DNA of 9,384 nt from Alphaproteobacteria bacterium (lineage in GTDB: Bacteria; Pseudomonadota; Alphaproteobacteria; Micropepsales; Micropepsaceae): the NCBI GenBank assembly GCA_003131925.1, contig PKWC01000225.1, positions 1 to 9,384 of the forward strand, read 5' to 3'. Made by a program: the position numbers and the translations under genes. The notes below the pieces were generated by a model that saw nothing but the letters and a program-made list of their open reading frames with translations, was not told where the DNA came from and did not search any database. Positions 1 to 6,413 of this stretch are shown in pieces (the first letter of the stretch is position 1; each line of letters opens with the position of its first letter).

Positions 1-546
1 GCAGTTGGAAGCGATTTGACAAATTGGCTCTTTCATCGTTCTGTCAAATGGGTCCAAATCTTGCTCATCACGGATGTGATCGGACTTTATGTGTGCGGCG
101 TATATACAAGCAGTCCCTGCATCCGTGGTAGAACTGGTGGCAAACCACGCCGCCATCAGCGGATTGGTGGTCCAATCCAGCAACCTTGTTGGCACTCCGT
201 GGTGCTGTGCGACGGCTAGCCATTCGAACTCAGCGTCTATTGGAATGCGCAACTCTAAGCGCGCGCGGCGCTGAAACGCCCGCAGTATACGTTTTTCCCT
301 AGTAAAGTGATCGATTGCGCCGGGCTTCGAAGGTTTGTACCAATCAGTTCCTTTGAGCTTTCGCCCGATGGTCGGTATCAACCCTTGCGAAGCGTCTGAC
401 ACTCCCCGGAACCACCAGGATGAGAGAGCGTGATCACTGCAAAATTCGAGGAATTTATTCCACGCTGTCCTCTCTGAGTCATCGGCCAAAATGAATTTCG
501 AGGTCTCGCTCCGTGAAGATAGTTGGACCCTTTTACTCGACGCCAT
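1..546 (-). CDS. FRG-domain protein, 3' end outside window
   Basis: This open frame of 182 codons has no stop inside the window, so the C-terminal end lies beyond the left edge. Translation from the ATG at 546-544 shows the hallmarks of the FRG domain family: WWFRG at residues 44-48, then IPTIGRKL (57-64), a helix with E84 and F91, and the very conserved AQHHGVPTRLLDWT (113-126) followed by NPLMAAWFA (128-136). The start is supported by an AAAGGTG Shine-Dalgarno sequence 5 bases upstream. The FRG domain is named for its F/Y-R-G motif. Its biochemical activity is not established, as far as I know, although such proteins are common in mobile and phage-defence settings. The gene follows the ATPase gene on the same strand after 65 bases with no visible terminator, so it is probably the last known gene of the same operon. 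Family assignment is strong, and a role in the neighbouring system is inference. Confidence 0.88.
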   Translation of the reverse strand, partial: MASSKRVQLSSRSETSKFILADDSERTAWNKFLEFCSDHALSSWWFRGVSDASQGLIPTIGRKLKGTDWYKPSKPGAIDHFTREKRILRAFQRRARLELRIPIDAEFEWLAVAQHHGVPTRLLDWTTNPLMAAWFATSSTTDAGTACIYAAHIKSDHIRDEQDLDPFDRTMKEPICQIASNC

Positions 547-611
547 TGGCACACCTTTGAATGGAAATGAAAGTTTGTGGCGCTCCAACCAAAGCCATGT
601 TTGCCTACAGG

Positions 612-2639
612 CTAGATGCGCTGCAAAATGAAGCCCTCAAAGGCCATGTACCGGCAATGAATTCCAGCAACCATTCGCTCAAGTTGATCGCGCTCCTCGC
701 TGGTCGCAAAAATGACCTGTTGGTTCGCTGACTTAGCCGTCGCCGCGCGTTCTAACAGGTGCTTGAAGCTGATCTTCGCGGCCTCCTGCTGGCGTGGCTC
801 GTCAAACACTACAAAGCCGGGGTGGTTCGTAGGCATATGGCGGCCAAGCTCCATCAATGCAAGCTGATACGCCCATTTCAGTCGTATGGCATCGCTGGCG
901 GAAAGCTCAAACCCGATCTCAAAACCCTCTTTTTGTGGCTTGAAATTGTCGAGCGAGATGTCGATTTCACCTGCGGGAAAAGTTGTGAAGTCATATTCCG
1001 CCACCTGGTCGCGGATAAGCTGTGTAAATCTGGCAATCTTTAGCTTATCGCTTTCCGAGAACCTGTCTGCGGGCAACGTACGAGCGACCTCCAATAGCTC
1101 CGCATGGCGCGCCGCTGTGACGAGCAACGCTGCCTTCAAAACTTCAAATCGTTGGAGCGCATCTTCCATGCCTTGGAGGCGACGTTCTAACCGTAGTCGA
1201 TCCTCTATTGCCGCAATCGACGGAGCAGATGAGGGTGAAACTAGGTCGGCACGCAACGCACGAATTCGGGCACTTATCTCATTGGCCTTCTCCGTCTCGA
1301 TTGCCAGTTTGCGGTTGAGCGTCTCCAATGCCTCCGCCGACCTTGTTTGCAGTTTCTGGAAAATCGCCCGTTGAGCCTTGATGTACTCGATGTTGTCTTC
1401 GACGGGCATCACTGCGGTGCCGGCCCGTTGAGCGAGCAGGGTGTCTGCGATTGGCTGTGTACAAGTTGGGCAATGATCAGCCGCCAAAGTAGCGGTCAGA
1501 GTTGAACCTAGAGATCGCAATTTTTGAGCATCAACATTTTTCTGTAAGTCTTCGTCCAGCGCCGCTAACCGCCGCCTGGCTGAATAGCTCTGACTCACCT
1601 CAGTTTGCTTCGCCCGAAATAAAGAAGCCCGCCGCGCGCTACGGTCCGCGTATTCATCCGTTAGTTTGCTCAGTTCTGCTGTGGCCTCGTTTGCTACCTG
1701 TTCAATTGTCGGAACCTGAGCGGCCCTCATCTCCTCGACCCGAGCCCGAAGCGCCACCACTATGGCCTGCATGGGCAGCCATTCATCACCCTCGGCAACT
1801 GCGAGAAAGGAGGCCGCGATTTCATCCTCGGAAATCGTTGGTACTGTCGGAAGCCCTTCCACCCGCGCACTGACGGAACCCGCAATCGCGACCAATTCTT
1901 CTCGTTTTAGAGTCCATGCCGATTTGTTTGCCGCAAGGTCCAGATCGAGCTGCTGCTTTCTAAGCTCAATTTCATGCGTGCTCAGACCAAGGAGAAACTC
2001 AACGCTGCGTCGGGCCACGTCCCTAATTTGAAAATAGCTGGGTAGCGCAGCCGGAAGGGCTGACCAACCGGCCTTTTGCTCGACGTAAAGCAATGGGAAG
2101 ATAGTTTCGACATATAGCTGGGTCTCGCTGCCGTCATACCTCCTCACGCGGGGGAGCTGCCATCCGATAAACTCGGCGAGGAACCGATGGAAGCCCGCCT
2201 CCCTCTGTGCAGCACCGGGGTCGAGAACAAAGAAGTCCCGTTGTGTGTAGTGACCATTTGGGGTCGAGAGTGCAGGCCCGAAAAGCACCGAAATGAGTTT
2301 TCCGTCAACATCCGAAACGACATTTCGCTTGACGGTTATTACAACACCACGGTTATTTTCGATCTCGATCCAAACGCTCGACTGCAACACATTGTGCCGT
2401 TGTCGAGTTCCAGGATCATCGAGGTATGTCGTCATCACATATGGCAGCGGAATTTCGCGACGCGGGCTCAACATTTTTTCAAGCCCGAGGGCGTACAATA
2501 TGCCTTGCAAGCACGTTGACTTGCCGCACGTGTTGTCCGCCCAAATCACGTTCAGACCGGGATCAAATGCGATGTCCGCCCCATACGTACCGGCGCTCGT
2601 TTCTGCTCTGAGCCGCAATTGCCTAAGGCGAAAGGTCAA
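612..2639 (-). CDS. SMC/Rad50-like ABC ATPase of an ABC-three-component (ABC-3C) type system
   Basis: This is a 675-residue P-loop ATPase with the head-coil-head layout of Rad50/RecN/SMC proteins. The N-terminal head starts LTFRLRQLRLRAETSAG and carries a Walker A variant ADNTCGKST (residues 34-42), with Ala in place of the usual first Gly. A long helical section (about 220-540) contains CPTC at 390-393, resembling a Rad50 zinc hook. The C-terminal head has a degenerate signature region around ELSASD (578-583) and Walker B FVVFDEP (609-615) with D613 and E614. The longer ATG-initiated frame reaching 2852 lies inside the preceding gene and adds a non-homologous N-terminus. I chose TTG at 2639, which overlaps the upstream TGA (TTGA) and has GGAG 8 bases before it. 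In ABC-3C systems the ATPase is thought to sense or remodel nucleoprotein and license the partner effector. Family placement is from recalled features, not a search. Confidence 0.87.
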   Translation of the reverse strand: MTFRLRQLRLRAETSAGTYGADIAFDPGLNVIWADNTCGKSTCLQGILYALGLEKMLSPRREIPLPYVMTTYLDDPGTRQRHNVLQSSVWIEIENNRGVVITVKRNVVSDVDGKLISVLFGPALSTPNGHYTQRDFFVLDPGAAQREAGFHRFLAEFIGWQLPRVRRYDGSETQLYVETIFPLLYVEQKAGWSALPAALPSYFQIRDVARRSVEFLLGLSTHEIELRKQQLDLDLAANKSAWTLKREELVAIAGSVSARVEGLPTVPTISEDEIAASFLAVAEGDEWLPMQAIVVALRARVEEMRAAQVPTIEQVANEATAELSKLTDEYADRSARRASLFRAKQTEVSQSYSARRRLAALDEDLQKNVDAQKLRSLGSTLTATLAADHCPTCTQPIADTLLAQRAGTAVMPVEDNIEYIKAQRAIFQKLQTRSAEALETLNRKLAIETEKANEISARIRALRADLVSPSSAPSIAAIEDRLRLERRLQGMEDALQRFEVLKAALLVTAARHAELLEVARTLPADRFSESDKLKIARFTQLIRDQVAEYDFTTFPAGEIDISLDNFKPQKEGFEIGFELSASDAIRLKWAYQLALMELGRHMPTNHPGFVVFDEPRQQEAAKISFKHLLERAATAKSANQQVIFATSEERDQLERMVAGIHCRYMAFEGFILQRI

Positions 2640-3115
2640 ACAAGTGTCTCCATTCTCATGATTTTTTCTATGGCCCTTTCGGTTGCGAGGGGCTTCATGG
2701 TCGCTAGGAAGTTTTTCTCTTCCTCCAGCACTGGCGCGCCCATAAGGTCGTCGCAAAGCCGAAGACCTTCCGGTGTCAGTTGCGCGCTTTTCCCGTTCAC
2801 GAGCGTCAACAGTCCCATGCTCTTCGCGAATGCAAGTGCACGGTTGACCCACGGCTCGACACGCACAACGAGATCAGCGGGACGAAGCGATCCGTCAAAG
2901 ACGCGCGCCGCACTGGTTCGGCTTTGTGGAGTGCGAACCGAGTGTGCAAGAAAGTGGAGCTTCTGGAGACTGGCTCGCTTTGCTCTGCTGCTTCCCAAAA
3001 TCAGCACTGCCAAAGCGATGCCCCACGCTAATCGCAAATCCCCAGGCACCGGATCGGGCCGGGGACGCAGCACAAAGGGGCCGTCTAGAAGGGCGTTTAC
3101 GATCAAATCAGACAT
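2636..3115 (-). CDS. Probable ABC-3C middle component
   Basis: This encodes a 159-residue, mostly helical, soluble protein with no signal peptide or membrane segment. It begins MSDLIVNALLDGPFVLRP. It has a hydrophobic helix at about 29-42, then a winged-helix-like part in which SMGLLTLVNGKSAQLTPEGL (about residues 98-117) reads like a recognition helix and wing (G-L-L, short loop, L-T-P-E-G). It overlaps the upstream endonuclease-like gene by 8 bases, has no clear Shine-Dalgarno sequence of its own, and its stop overlaps the TTG start of the ATPase. Translational coupling is therefore likely, with fixed subunit ratios. A small protein between an effector-like gene and a Rad50-like ATPase is the defining middle-component position in ABC-three-component systems, where it is believed to bridge effector and ATPase. 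The identification rests mainly on position and size, so the specific subfamily is unknown. Confidence 0.72.
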   Translation of the reverse strand: MSDLIVNALLDGPFVLRPRPDPVPGDLRLAWGIALAVLILGSSRAKRASLQKLHFLAHSVRTPQSRTSAARVFDGSLRPADLVVRVEPWVNRALAFAKSMGLLTLVNGKSAQLTPEGLRLCDDLMGAPVLEEEKNFLATMKPLATERAIEKIMRMETLV

Positions 3116-4040
3116 GTGCGTAAGGCGGGAAATCTAATGGACACCGCATTAGCCAATCAGCGACAGTCCCGAGTGCAAGCTGCTCGGCGCTTGCGTTGGA
3201 AAAGTTGGGCACTGTTGCTTTCAACTCGCGCGCGAGAGCCTCAAGCTCGGTTCGTAGAATTTCACTTGGAGCACCAAACTCTGGCGGGCCATAAAAGCAG
3301 AGCCGCTCGGTATGTCTTGAAATCACACCAATAACCGACTCGTACAACTGTGGCGCACTTGTCCGCAGCATTTCTATGGCGTTTTCGCGCTCCAGAAACC
3401 ATTCTACAGCGCGGTTGACGGCTGAATTCAAGTCAGCATCATTCAAGTTGCCCGCTCGCTTTCGCATCTTCTCAGTCAGTGTGGCTACGAGAGTATTAGA
3501 CGCGCCCGTCCAATTGACGATTTCCTGCTCGCTCGGCGGCTGGCCACCAATGACAACGGAACGGCGCTGAATAGCGCGTGCCATTACGTTGGCCTGGTCG
3601 AAGCTTTCCAAGTCGTGGATGATCGCCTCAAAATCGTCGGCGACGAACGAAAGTCCACACAATCTGACTTCGTCGCTTTTTTTTGTAAGGTGCTTATTGA
3701 CTTGAATGCTGTCGTGAAGCGGGACCACCAAGGCCCACCGACTGATTTTCATGCTGCCAAACAGTTTTTGGAGTTCCGCTGCGTTTGATCGAAGTTTCCC
3801 TAGGTCCAGCGTGATTTTCGCTTTCTGTTTTTCGGCTCGATCACTGACCTCGCAGGGTTCCTGAACGGCGTAGCACTGGTAAGCGATCCGGTCGGCCAAG
3901 CAGTAGTAGTCGATACCATGGTCGCCTCGGTGCCGCGCGGGAGCCTTTAGAACATTAGTGGGGCCATGGCGGTCTTGCAGAAGGCCGTAGACGAAAAGCT
4001 CCCACTCATTCGGGTCCCAGTATTCCAAAAAAGACGGCAT
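3108..4040 (-). CDS. ABC-3C effector-like protein with restriction-endonuclease-like N-terminus
   Basis: This 310-residue cytosolic protein has a PD-(D/E)XK-like N-terminal region: an acidic helix around NEWELFVYGLL (11-21), then GDHGID (39-44) giving a candidate metal-binding D44, and a strand ending YQCYA (54-58). In canonical relatives the last element is (E/Q)xK. Here it is Q55-x-Y57, so the lysine is absent or has moved, perhaps to the K-rich helix EKQKAKITLDLGKL (70-83). The region RWALVVPLHD (101-110) supplies a further strand. The C-terminal half (about 150-310) is helical and probably mediates complex assembly, as expected for the C-terminal domain of ABC-3C effectors. The ATG is preceded by AGGGA at a spacing of 7 bases. 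It overlaps the middle-component gene by 8 bases and lies 66 bases after the small Cys-rich gene. Nuclease activity is an inference, and a catalytically dead or non-nuclease version is possible. Confidence 0.75.
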   Translation of the reverse strand: MPSFLEYWDPNEWELFVYGLLQDRHGPTNVLKAPARHRGDHGIDYYCLADRIAYQCYAVQEPCEVSDRAEKQKAKITLDLGKLRSNAAELQKLFGSMKISRWALVVPLHDSIQVNKHLTKKSDEVRLCGLSFVADDFEAIIHDLESFDQANVMARAIQRRSVVIGGQPPSEQEIVNWTGASNTLVATLTEKMRKRAGNLNDADLNSAVNRAVEWFLERENAIEMLRTSAPQLYESVIGVISRHTERLCFYGPPEFGAPSEILRTELEALARELKATVPNFSNASAEQLALGTVADWLMRCPLDFPPYAHV

Positions 4041-4106
4041 TTGAAAGTCCCTATGGCAAGCCGAACGACATCGGTGAGGTCACGAAGGTCATGATAGTTG
4101 CCTAAC

Positions 4107-4292
4107 CTACTTTTTTTGTGGCGATTTTGTCTTCGTGGGTCTCTGCGGATCGTGCAGCCCGCAATAGTACTTACCACGACGTTGTATCGACGCCCGTCGA
4201 GTACACTGAACTGAAAACGGAAGTTTGAGCAGGCCGCAACAGCGAGGCCGTTGCGTATCTCGGTAGACCTTTCTGCGCTCGCGCTTGTCCAT
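4107..4292 (-). CDS. Small Cys/His-rich, possibly zinc-binding protein
   Basis: This encodes a 61-residue basic protein. Cysteines at 18, 19, 30 and 44 and H47 form a pattern C-x10/11-C-x13-C-x2-H. The stretch QCTRRASIQRRGKYYCGLHD (29-48) resembles the small proteins with a 'CkrrA...GkYCwlH' consensus that are presumed to bind one zinc ion. A GTG nine bases further upstream (4301) is also in frame, but I prefer the ATG at 4292 because AAGGTG lies 6 bases before it and the GTG is part of that site. The gene is on the same strand as the ABC-3C-like genes and ends 66 bases before the first of them, so it may be the leading gene of the operon, perhaps a nucleic-acid-binding regulator or accessory subunit. 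The function is not known. The conserved-looking Cys/His spacing and good ribosome binding site argue that it is real, but it is short. Confidence 0.5.
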   Translation of the reverse strand: MDKRERRKVYRDTQRPRCCGLLKLPFSVQCTRRASIQRRGKYYCGLHDPQRPTKTKSPQKK

Positions 4293-4301
4293 TACATGCA
4301 C

Positions 4302-4797
4302 CTTGCCTTCAACGTTTTCGAACTGGCTTGGGAATAGGAGCGCGCCGGAAGCGTGCGTTCAATCGCCCTGCGCCGCGCATTGCCATTTCACGCTGGCCAC
4401 CCAATCACCCCTCCCGCACCCGCAAAACCTGCCCTCGAAGCTCCCAAGCCGAATACGAAAGGGATCAAGCATCCTTCTCCCCAACGCAAGCGTGGAAGTG
4501 CATGCACATTCCGGCATGCGCTTCTGCGCCGCTCACAGCAAGATACTCTCTGGCGGTCATGCGCCAGATTGGCACCCGAATTGGCACCGCATACGACGGG
4601 AGAGGCCGGGATAGGCTGTCAGTGCGTTCCAGAGAGGGGCGCAATTTTTGCCCGAAACGCTGATTGGATAGGGAGGGTCGGCAGGGGATGGCATGGCGGC
4701 GCGCGCATTAGCAAACCGCCCCAGCCTACCCAACCAATCGGTACCCGCACCACCAAACTCAACGCGCAGCGACGGTATTTCTGACGGTATCCAAAGC
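4302..4797. other. Island/core junction, no supported gene
   Basis: Frames in this stretch translate to Pro/Arg/Ser-rich, low-complexity protein without recognisable domains and lack convincing ribosome binding sites, so I assign no gene. I see no tRNA and no integrase. The only local repeat is ATTGGCACC at 4568-4576 and again at 4580-4588, a 12-base period. The promoter of the minus-strand operon should lie here, upstream of 4301, but I could not find a good -35/-10 pair. Composition changes across this stretch from the lower-G+C operon to the G+C-rich core genes. Confidence 0.5.
4568..4588. repeat. Short direct repeat ATTGGCACC x2
   Basis: Two exact 9-base copies (4568-4576 and 4580-4588) are separated by CGA. 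This could be a small regulator or recombinase binding site or simple chance. No third copy was seen nearby. Confidence 0.3.
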
Positions 4798-4825
4798 TTG
4801 CCTCTTCGAGATATTGCACGATAAT
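4798..4825 (+). promoter_or_regulatory. Candidate sigma70-type promoter for the VOC gene
   Basis: A -35-like TTGCCT (4798-4803) and a -10-like GATAAT (4820-4825) are separated by 16 bases. They match the housekeeping consensus at 4 of 6 and 5 of 6 positions and point toward the VOC gene about 110 bases downstream. The call is based on the motif match alone. Confidence 0.33.
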
Positions 4826-4921
4826 CAAAGTGTTAGGCGAGTTTTGCGATCCCTCTTCTGGCACCAGTTTCCAATCCCGTTGCGAAAAAATCTGTTGTCA
4901 TCCGGTCTGAAACTTCCAGGC

Positions 4922-4927
4922 AGGAGG
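4922..4927 (+). promoter_or_regulatory. Perfect Shine-Dalgarno AGGAGG deciding the VOC start
   Basis: AGGAGG is 6 bases before the ATG at 4934 and rules in favour of the shorter 112-residue product over the frame opening at 4814. Confidence 0.75.
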
Positions 4928-4933
4928 AAAGTC

Positions 4934-5272
4934 ATGCCGGTCGAATTGGGATATTTCACCCTGAAAGTAAGAGACATCGGGCGGGCGCGACAATTTTATG
5001 GTGCGCTCTTCGGTTGGGAATTCAACGGCTCGCCGCAGGGCGCGCATGTGAAGAACACGAACCTTCCGATCGGACTGCATGCCAGCGGCCCCGTCGATGT
5101 TTCATTTGTCTATTTCCGGGTACAGGATATCGACACGGCTGCGAAGCAGATCGCAGAACTGGGCGGCGCGGTTCGCGAGCGAAGCGAAAGCCCGTCCGGC
5201 CTCATGGCCATCTGCGTGGACGATCAGGATACGGTATTCAGTCTTTGGCAACCGGCGCCAGGCTTCGGCTGA
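4934..5272 (+). CDS. VOC family (glyoxalase/bleomycin-resistance fold) protein
   Basis: This 112-residue protein is the size of a single vicinal-oxygen-chelate module made of two beta-alpha-beta-beta-beta units. The first unit has the typical YFTLKVRDIGRARQFYGALF (7-26) followed by GWEF. The second begins VYFRVQDIDTAAKQIAELGG (59-78) and ends in ICVDDQDTVFSLWQP (93-107). Members include glyoxalases, dioxygenases and antibiotic-binding proteins. The His often found in the first strand is replaced here (GYFTL), so a classical metal-dependent activity is uncertain and the substrate cannot be read from the sequence. A longer in-frame start at 4814 exists, but the ATG at 4934 has a perfect AGGAGG 6 bases upstream and begins right at the domain, so I use it. 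It appears monocistronic: a candidate promoter lies upstream and a large palindromic repeat follows 19 bases after the stop. Confidence 0.87.
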   Translation: MPVELGYFTLKVRDIGRARQFYGALFGWEFNGSPQGAHVKNTNLPIGLHASGPVDVSFVYFRVQDIDTAAKQIAELGGAVRERSESPSGLMAICVDDQDTVFSLWQPAPGFG

Positions 5273-5291
5273 TTCGGCGCACAGGCGGCAA

Positions 5292-5509
5292 GATAACAAG
5301 GCCCGAGCGGCCCCTCACCCGCGCTGGAGCAGAAATCATTGCACGTATCTGCATCCCTCTCCCACAAGGGGAGAGGGGAATCGGAATCTTACATCGGCGG
5401 CGGGAAATCAGCGCGGGATGTCCCCTCTCCCCTCGTGGGAGAGGGGAAACATTCGAGTCCTCGCGCTACCGCTCCGGCGCGGGTGAGGGGCCGCTCGGGC
5501 TGCGTTATC
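5292..5509. repeat. Nested inverted-repeat element (MITE-like intergenic palindrome)
   Basis: The outer arms 5292-5330 and 5471-5509 are inverted copies matching at 35 of 39 positions (GATAAC...GCCCGAGCGGCCCCTCACCC...GGAGC). Within them are two strong hairpins, each built from CCCTCTCCC/GGGAGAGGG, at 5355-5377 (9-bp stem, 5-base loop) and 5421-5447 (11-bp stem, 5-base loop). The hairpins are themselves inverted copies of each other. The whole 218 bases can fold back on itself. It has no coding capacity for a transposase. Palindromes with CCCTCTCCC cores are common dispersed intergenic elements in Proteobacteria, and this one looks like such a miniature, non-autonomous element. Lying between the VOC gene and rnd, it may act as a terminator or mRNA-stabilising structure, although there is no U-tract. 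Confidence 0.88.
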
Positions 5510-5621
5510 CTGGCGGCCGCGTGTCGCTTTCGGCACTGCGAACCGGGTAACGTAAACTTGAACCAACCGGAGATATGGCGCACAAATCCCAACGCAAACT
5601 GCTCGGGAGACGTTCTCAAGC

Positions 5622-6233
5622 GTGAAGATCAAGTTGCACAAGGGCGATCTGCCGGACGGGCTCGATCTGGGACCGAGTGTTGCTATCGACACGGAAACGC
5701 TCGGCCTCAATCCTTTTCGGGACCGGCTTTGTCTCGTGCAGCTTTCCTCAGGCGATGAGGTCTGCCACGCGGTGCAGTTCGCACCTGGCGAATATGCCGC
5801 GCCGAACCTGAAGCGCATGCTTGGCGATCCGAAGGTGCTGAAGCTCTTCCATTTCGCGCGCTTCGACATCGGCATGCTGAAACGGTATCTCGGCGTCACG
5901 GCCGCGCCCGTCTACTGCACCAAGATCGCGTCGCGCCTCGCACGCACCTACACCGACAAACACGGGCTCAAGGACATCGCGCGCGAGTTGTTGGGCGTCG
6001 AGCTTTCCAAGGAACAGCAGAGCTCCGACTGGGGCGCACCCAATCTGAGCGAAAAACAGCTTGCCTACGCCGCCAACGACGTGGCGTATCTGCATCGGCT
6101 CAAAGTCGCGCTGGATGCGATGCTCGTCCGCGAGGGCCGCGCCTCTCATGCAGAAGCGTGCTTTACCTTTCTGCCGGCGCGGGTCGAGCTGGATCTCGCC
6201 GGCTGGCAGGATACCGACCTTTTCGCGCATTGA
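5622..6233 (+). CDS. rnd: Ribonuclease D, short form
   Basis: This 203-residue DEDDy 3'-5' exoribonuclease carries all catalytic residues: D23 and E25 in AIDTETLGL (Exo I), D82 in FHFARFD (Exo II), and Y149 with D153 in YAANDVAYL (Exo III). It trims the 3' ends of tRNA precursors and other small structured RNAs in the cytoplasm. E. coli RNase D is about 375 residues with C-terminal HRDC domains. This protein is only the nuclease domain, as is usual for the short alphaproteobacterial version. The start is GTG at 5622, with GGGAGA 11 bases upstream. The sequence begins immediately with the MKIKLHKGDLP strand that opens the domain. It is separated from kdsD by 180 bases containing a candidate promoter, so the two are probably transcribed independently or only partly linked. 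Confidence 0.93.
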   Translation: MKIKLHKGDLPDGLDLGPSVAIDTETLGLNPFRDRLCLVQLSSGDEVCHAVQFAPGEYAAPNLKRMLGDPKVLKLFHFARFDIGMLKRYLGVTAAPVYCTKIASRLARTYTDKHGLKDIARELLGVELSKEQQSSDWGAPNLSEKQLAYAANDVAYLHRLKVALDAMLVREGRASHAEACFTFLPARVELDLAGWQDTDLFAH

Positions 6234-6270
6234 ACGTGAGGCGTATGGGGCGGTTGCCAGTTCCCCGCGC

Positions 6271-6299
6271 TTGAATGCCGCAGGATAACGCCGCATAAT
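6271..6299 (+). promoter_or_regulatory. Candidate sigma70-type promoter for kdsD-lptCAB
   Basis: TTGAAT (6271-6276) and CATAAT (6294-6299) are spaced by exactly 17 bases, matching the consensus at 4 and 5 of 6 positions. They lie in the 180-base gap between rnd and kdsD and would give a leader of roughly 110 bases. This is motif evidence only. Confidence 0.4.
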
Positions 6300-6413
6300 C
6301 CTATCGGTCCGGCACGATTTTCGCTTAAGAGCCGTCTCCGTCGGGGGCGCATTGAAAAGGCCACGGTGTTTCTGGGGGAGAGCCCGCGGCCGCATTGTTG
6401 ACAGGTGTCCTGC

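Noticed and set aside
2640..2852. N-terminal extension of the ATPase from the ATG at 2852
   Set aside because: It lies wholly inside the middle-component gene in another frame. The conserved head domain starts at the TTG at 2639.
4330..4400. Minus-strand promoter (TTGAAC with a CTATTC about 19 bases on) for the accessory operon
   Set aside because: The -10 match is poor and the spacing long, so it is not better than chance.
4520..4625. Possible integrase remnant on the minus strand near the ATTGGCACC repeats
   Set aside because: The short translated pieces show no catalytic R-H-R-Y residues and the resemblance was too vague to support.
4353..4784. Plus-strand open frame of 143 codons in the junction
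   Set aside because: Pro/Arg-rich translation, no ribosome binding site and no recognisable motif, so it is not supported as a gene.
4619..4864. Minus-strand 81-codon open frame with a Gly/Trp-rich stretch
   Set aside because: No Shine-Dalgarno sequence and no family resemblance. It overlaps the candidate VOC promoter.
5355..5447. Possible CRISPR repeats (CCCTCTCCC units)
   Set aside because: Only two units, in opposite orientations, each a self-palindrome with no regular spacers. They fit the inverted-repeat element instead.
5339..5758. Open frames running through the inverted repeat into rnd
   Set aside because: They read through hairpin DNA and the rnd 5' region, with no coding signature.
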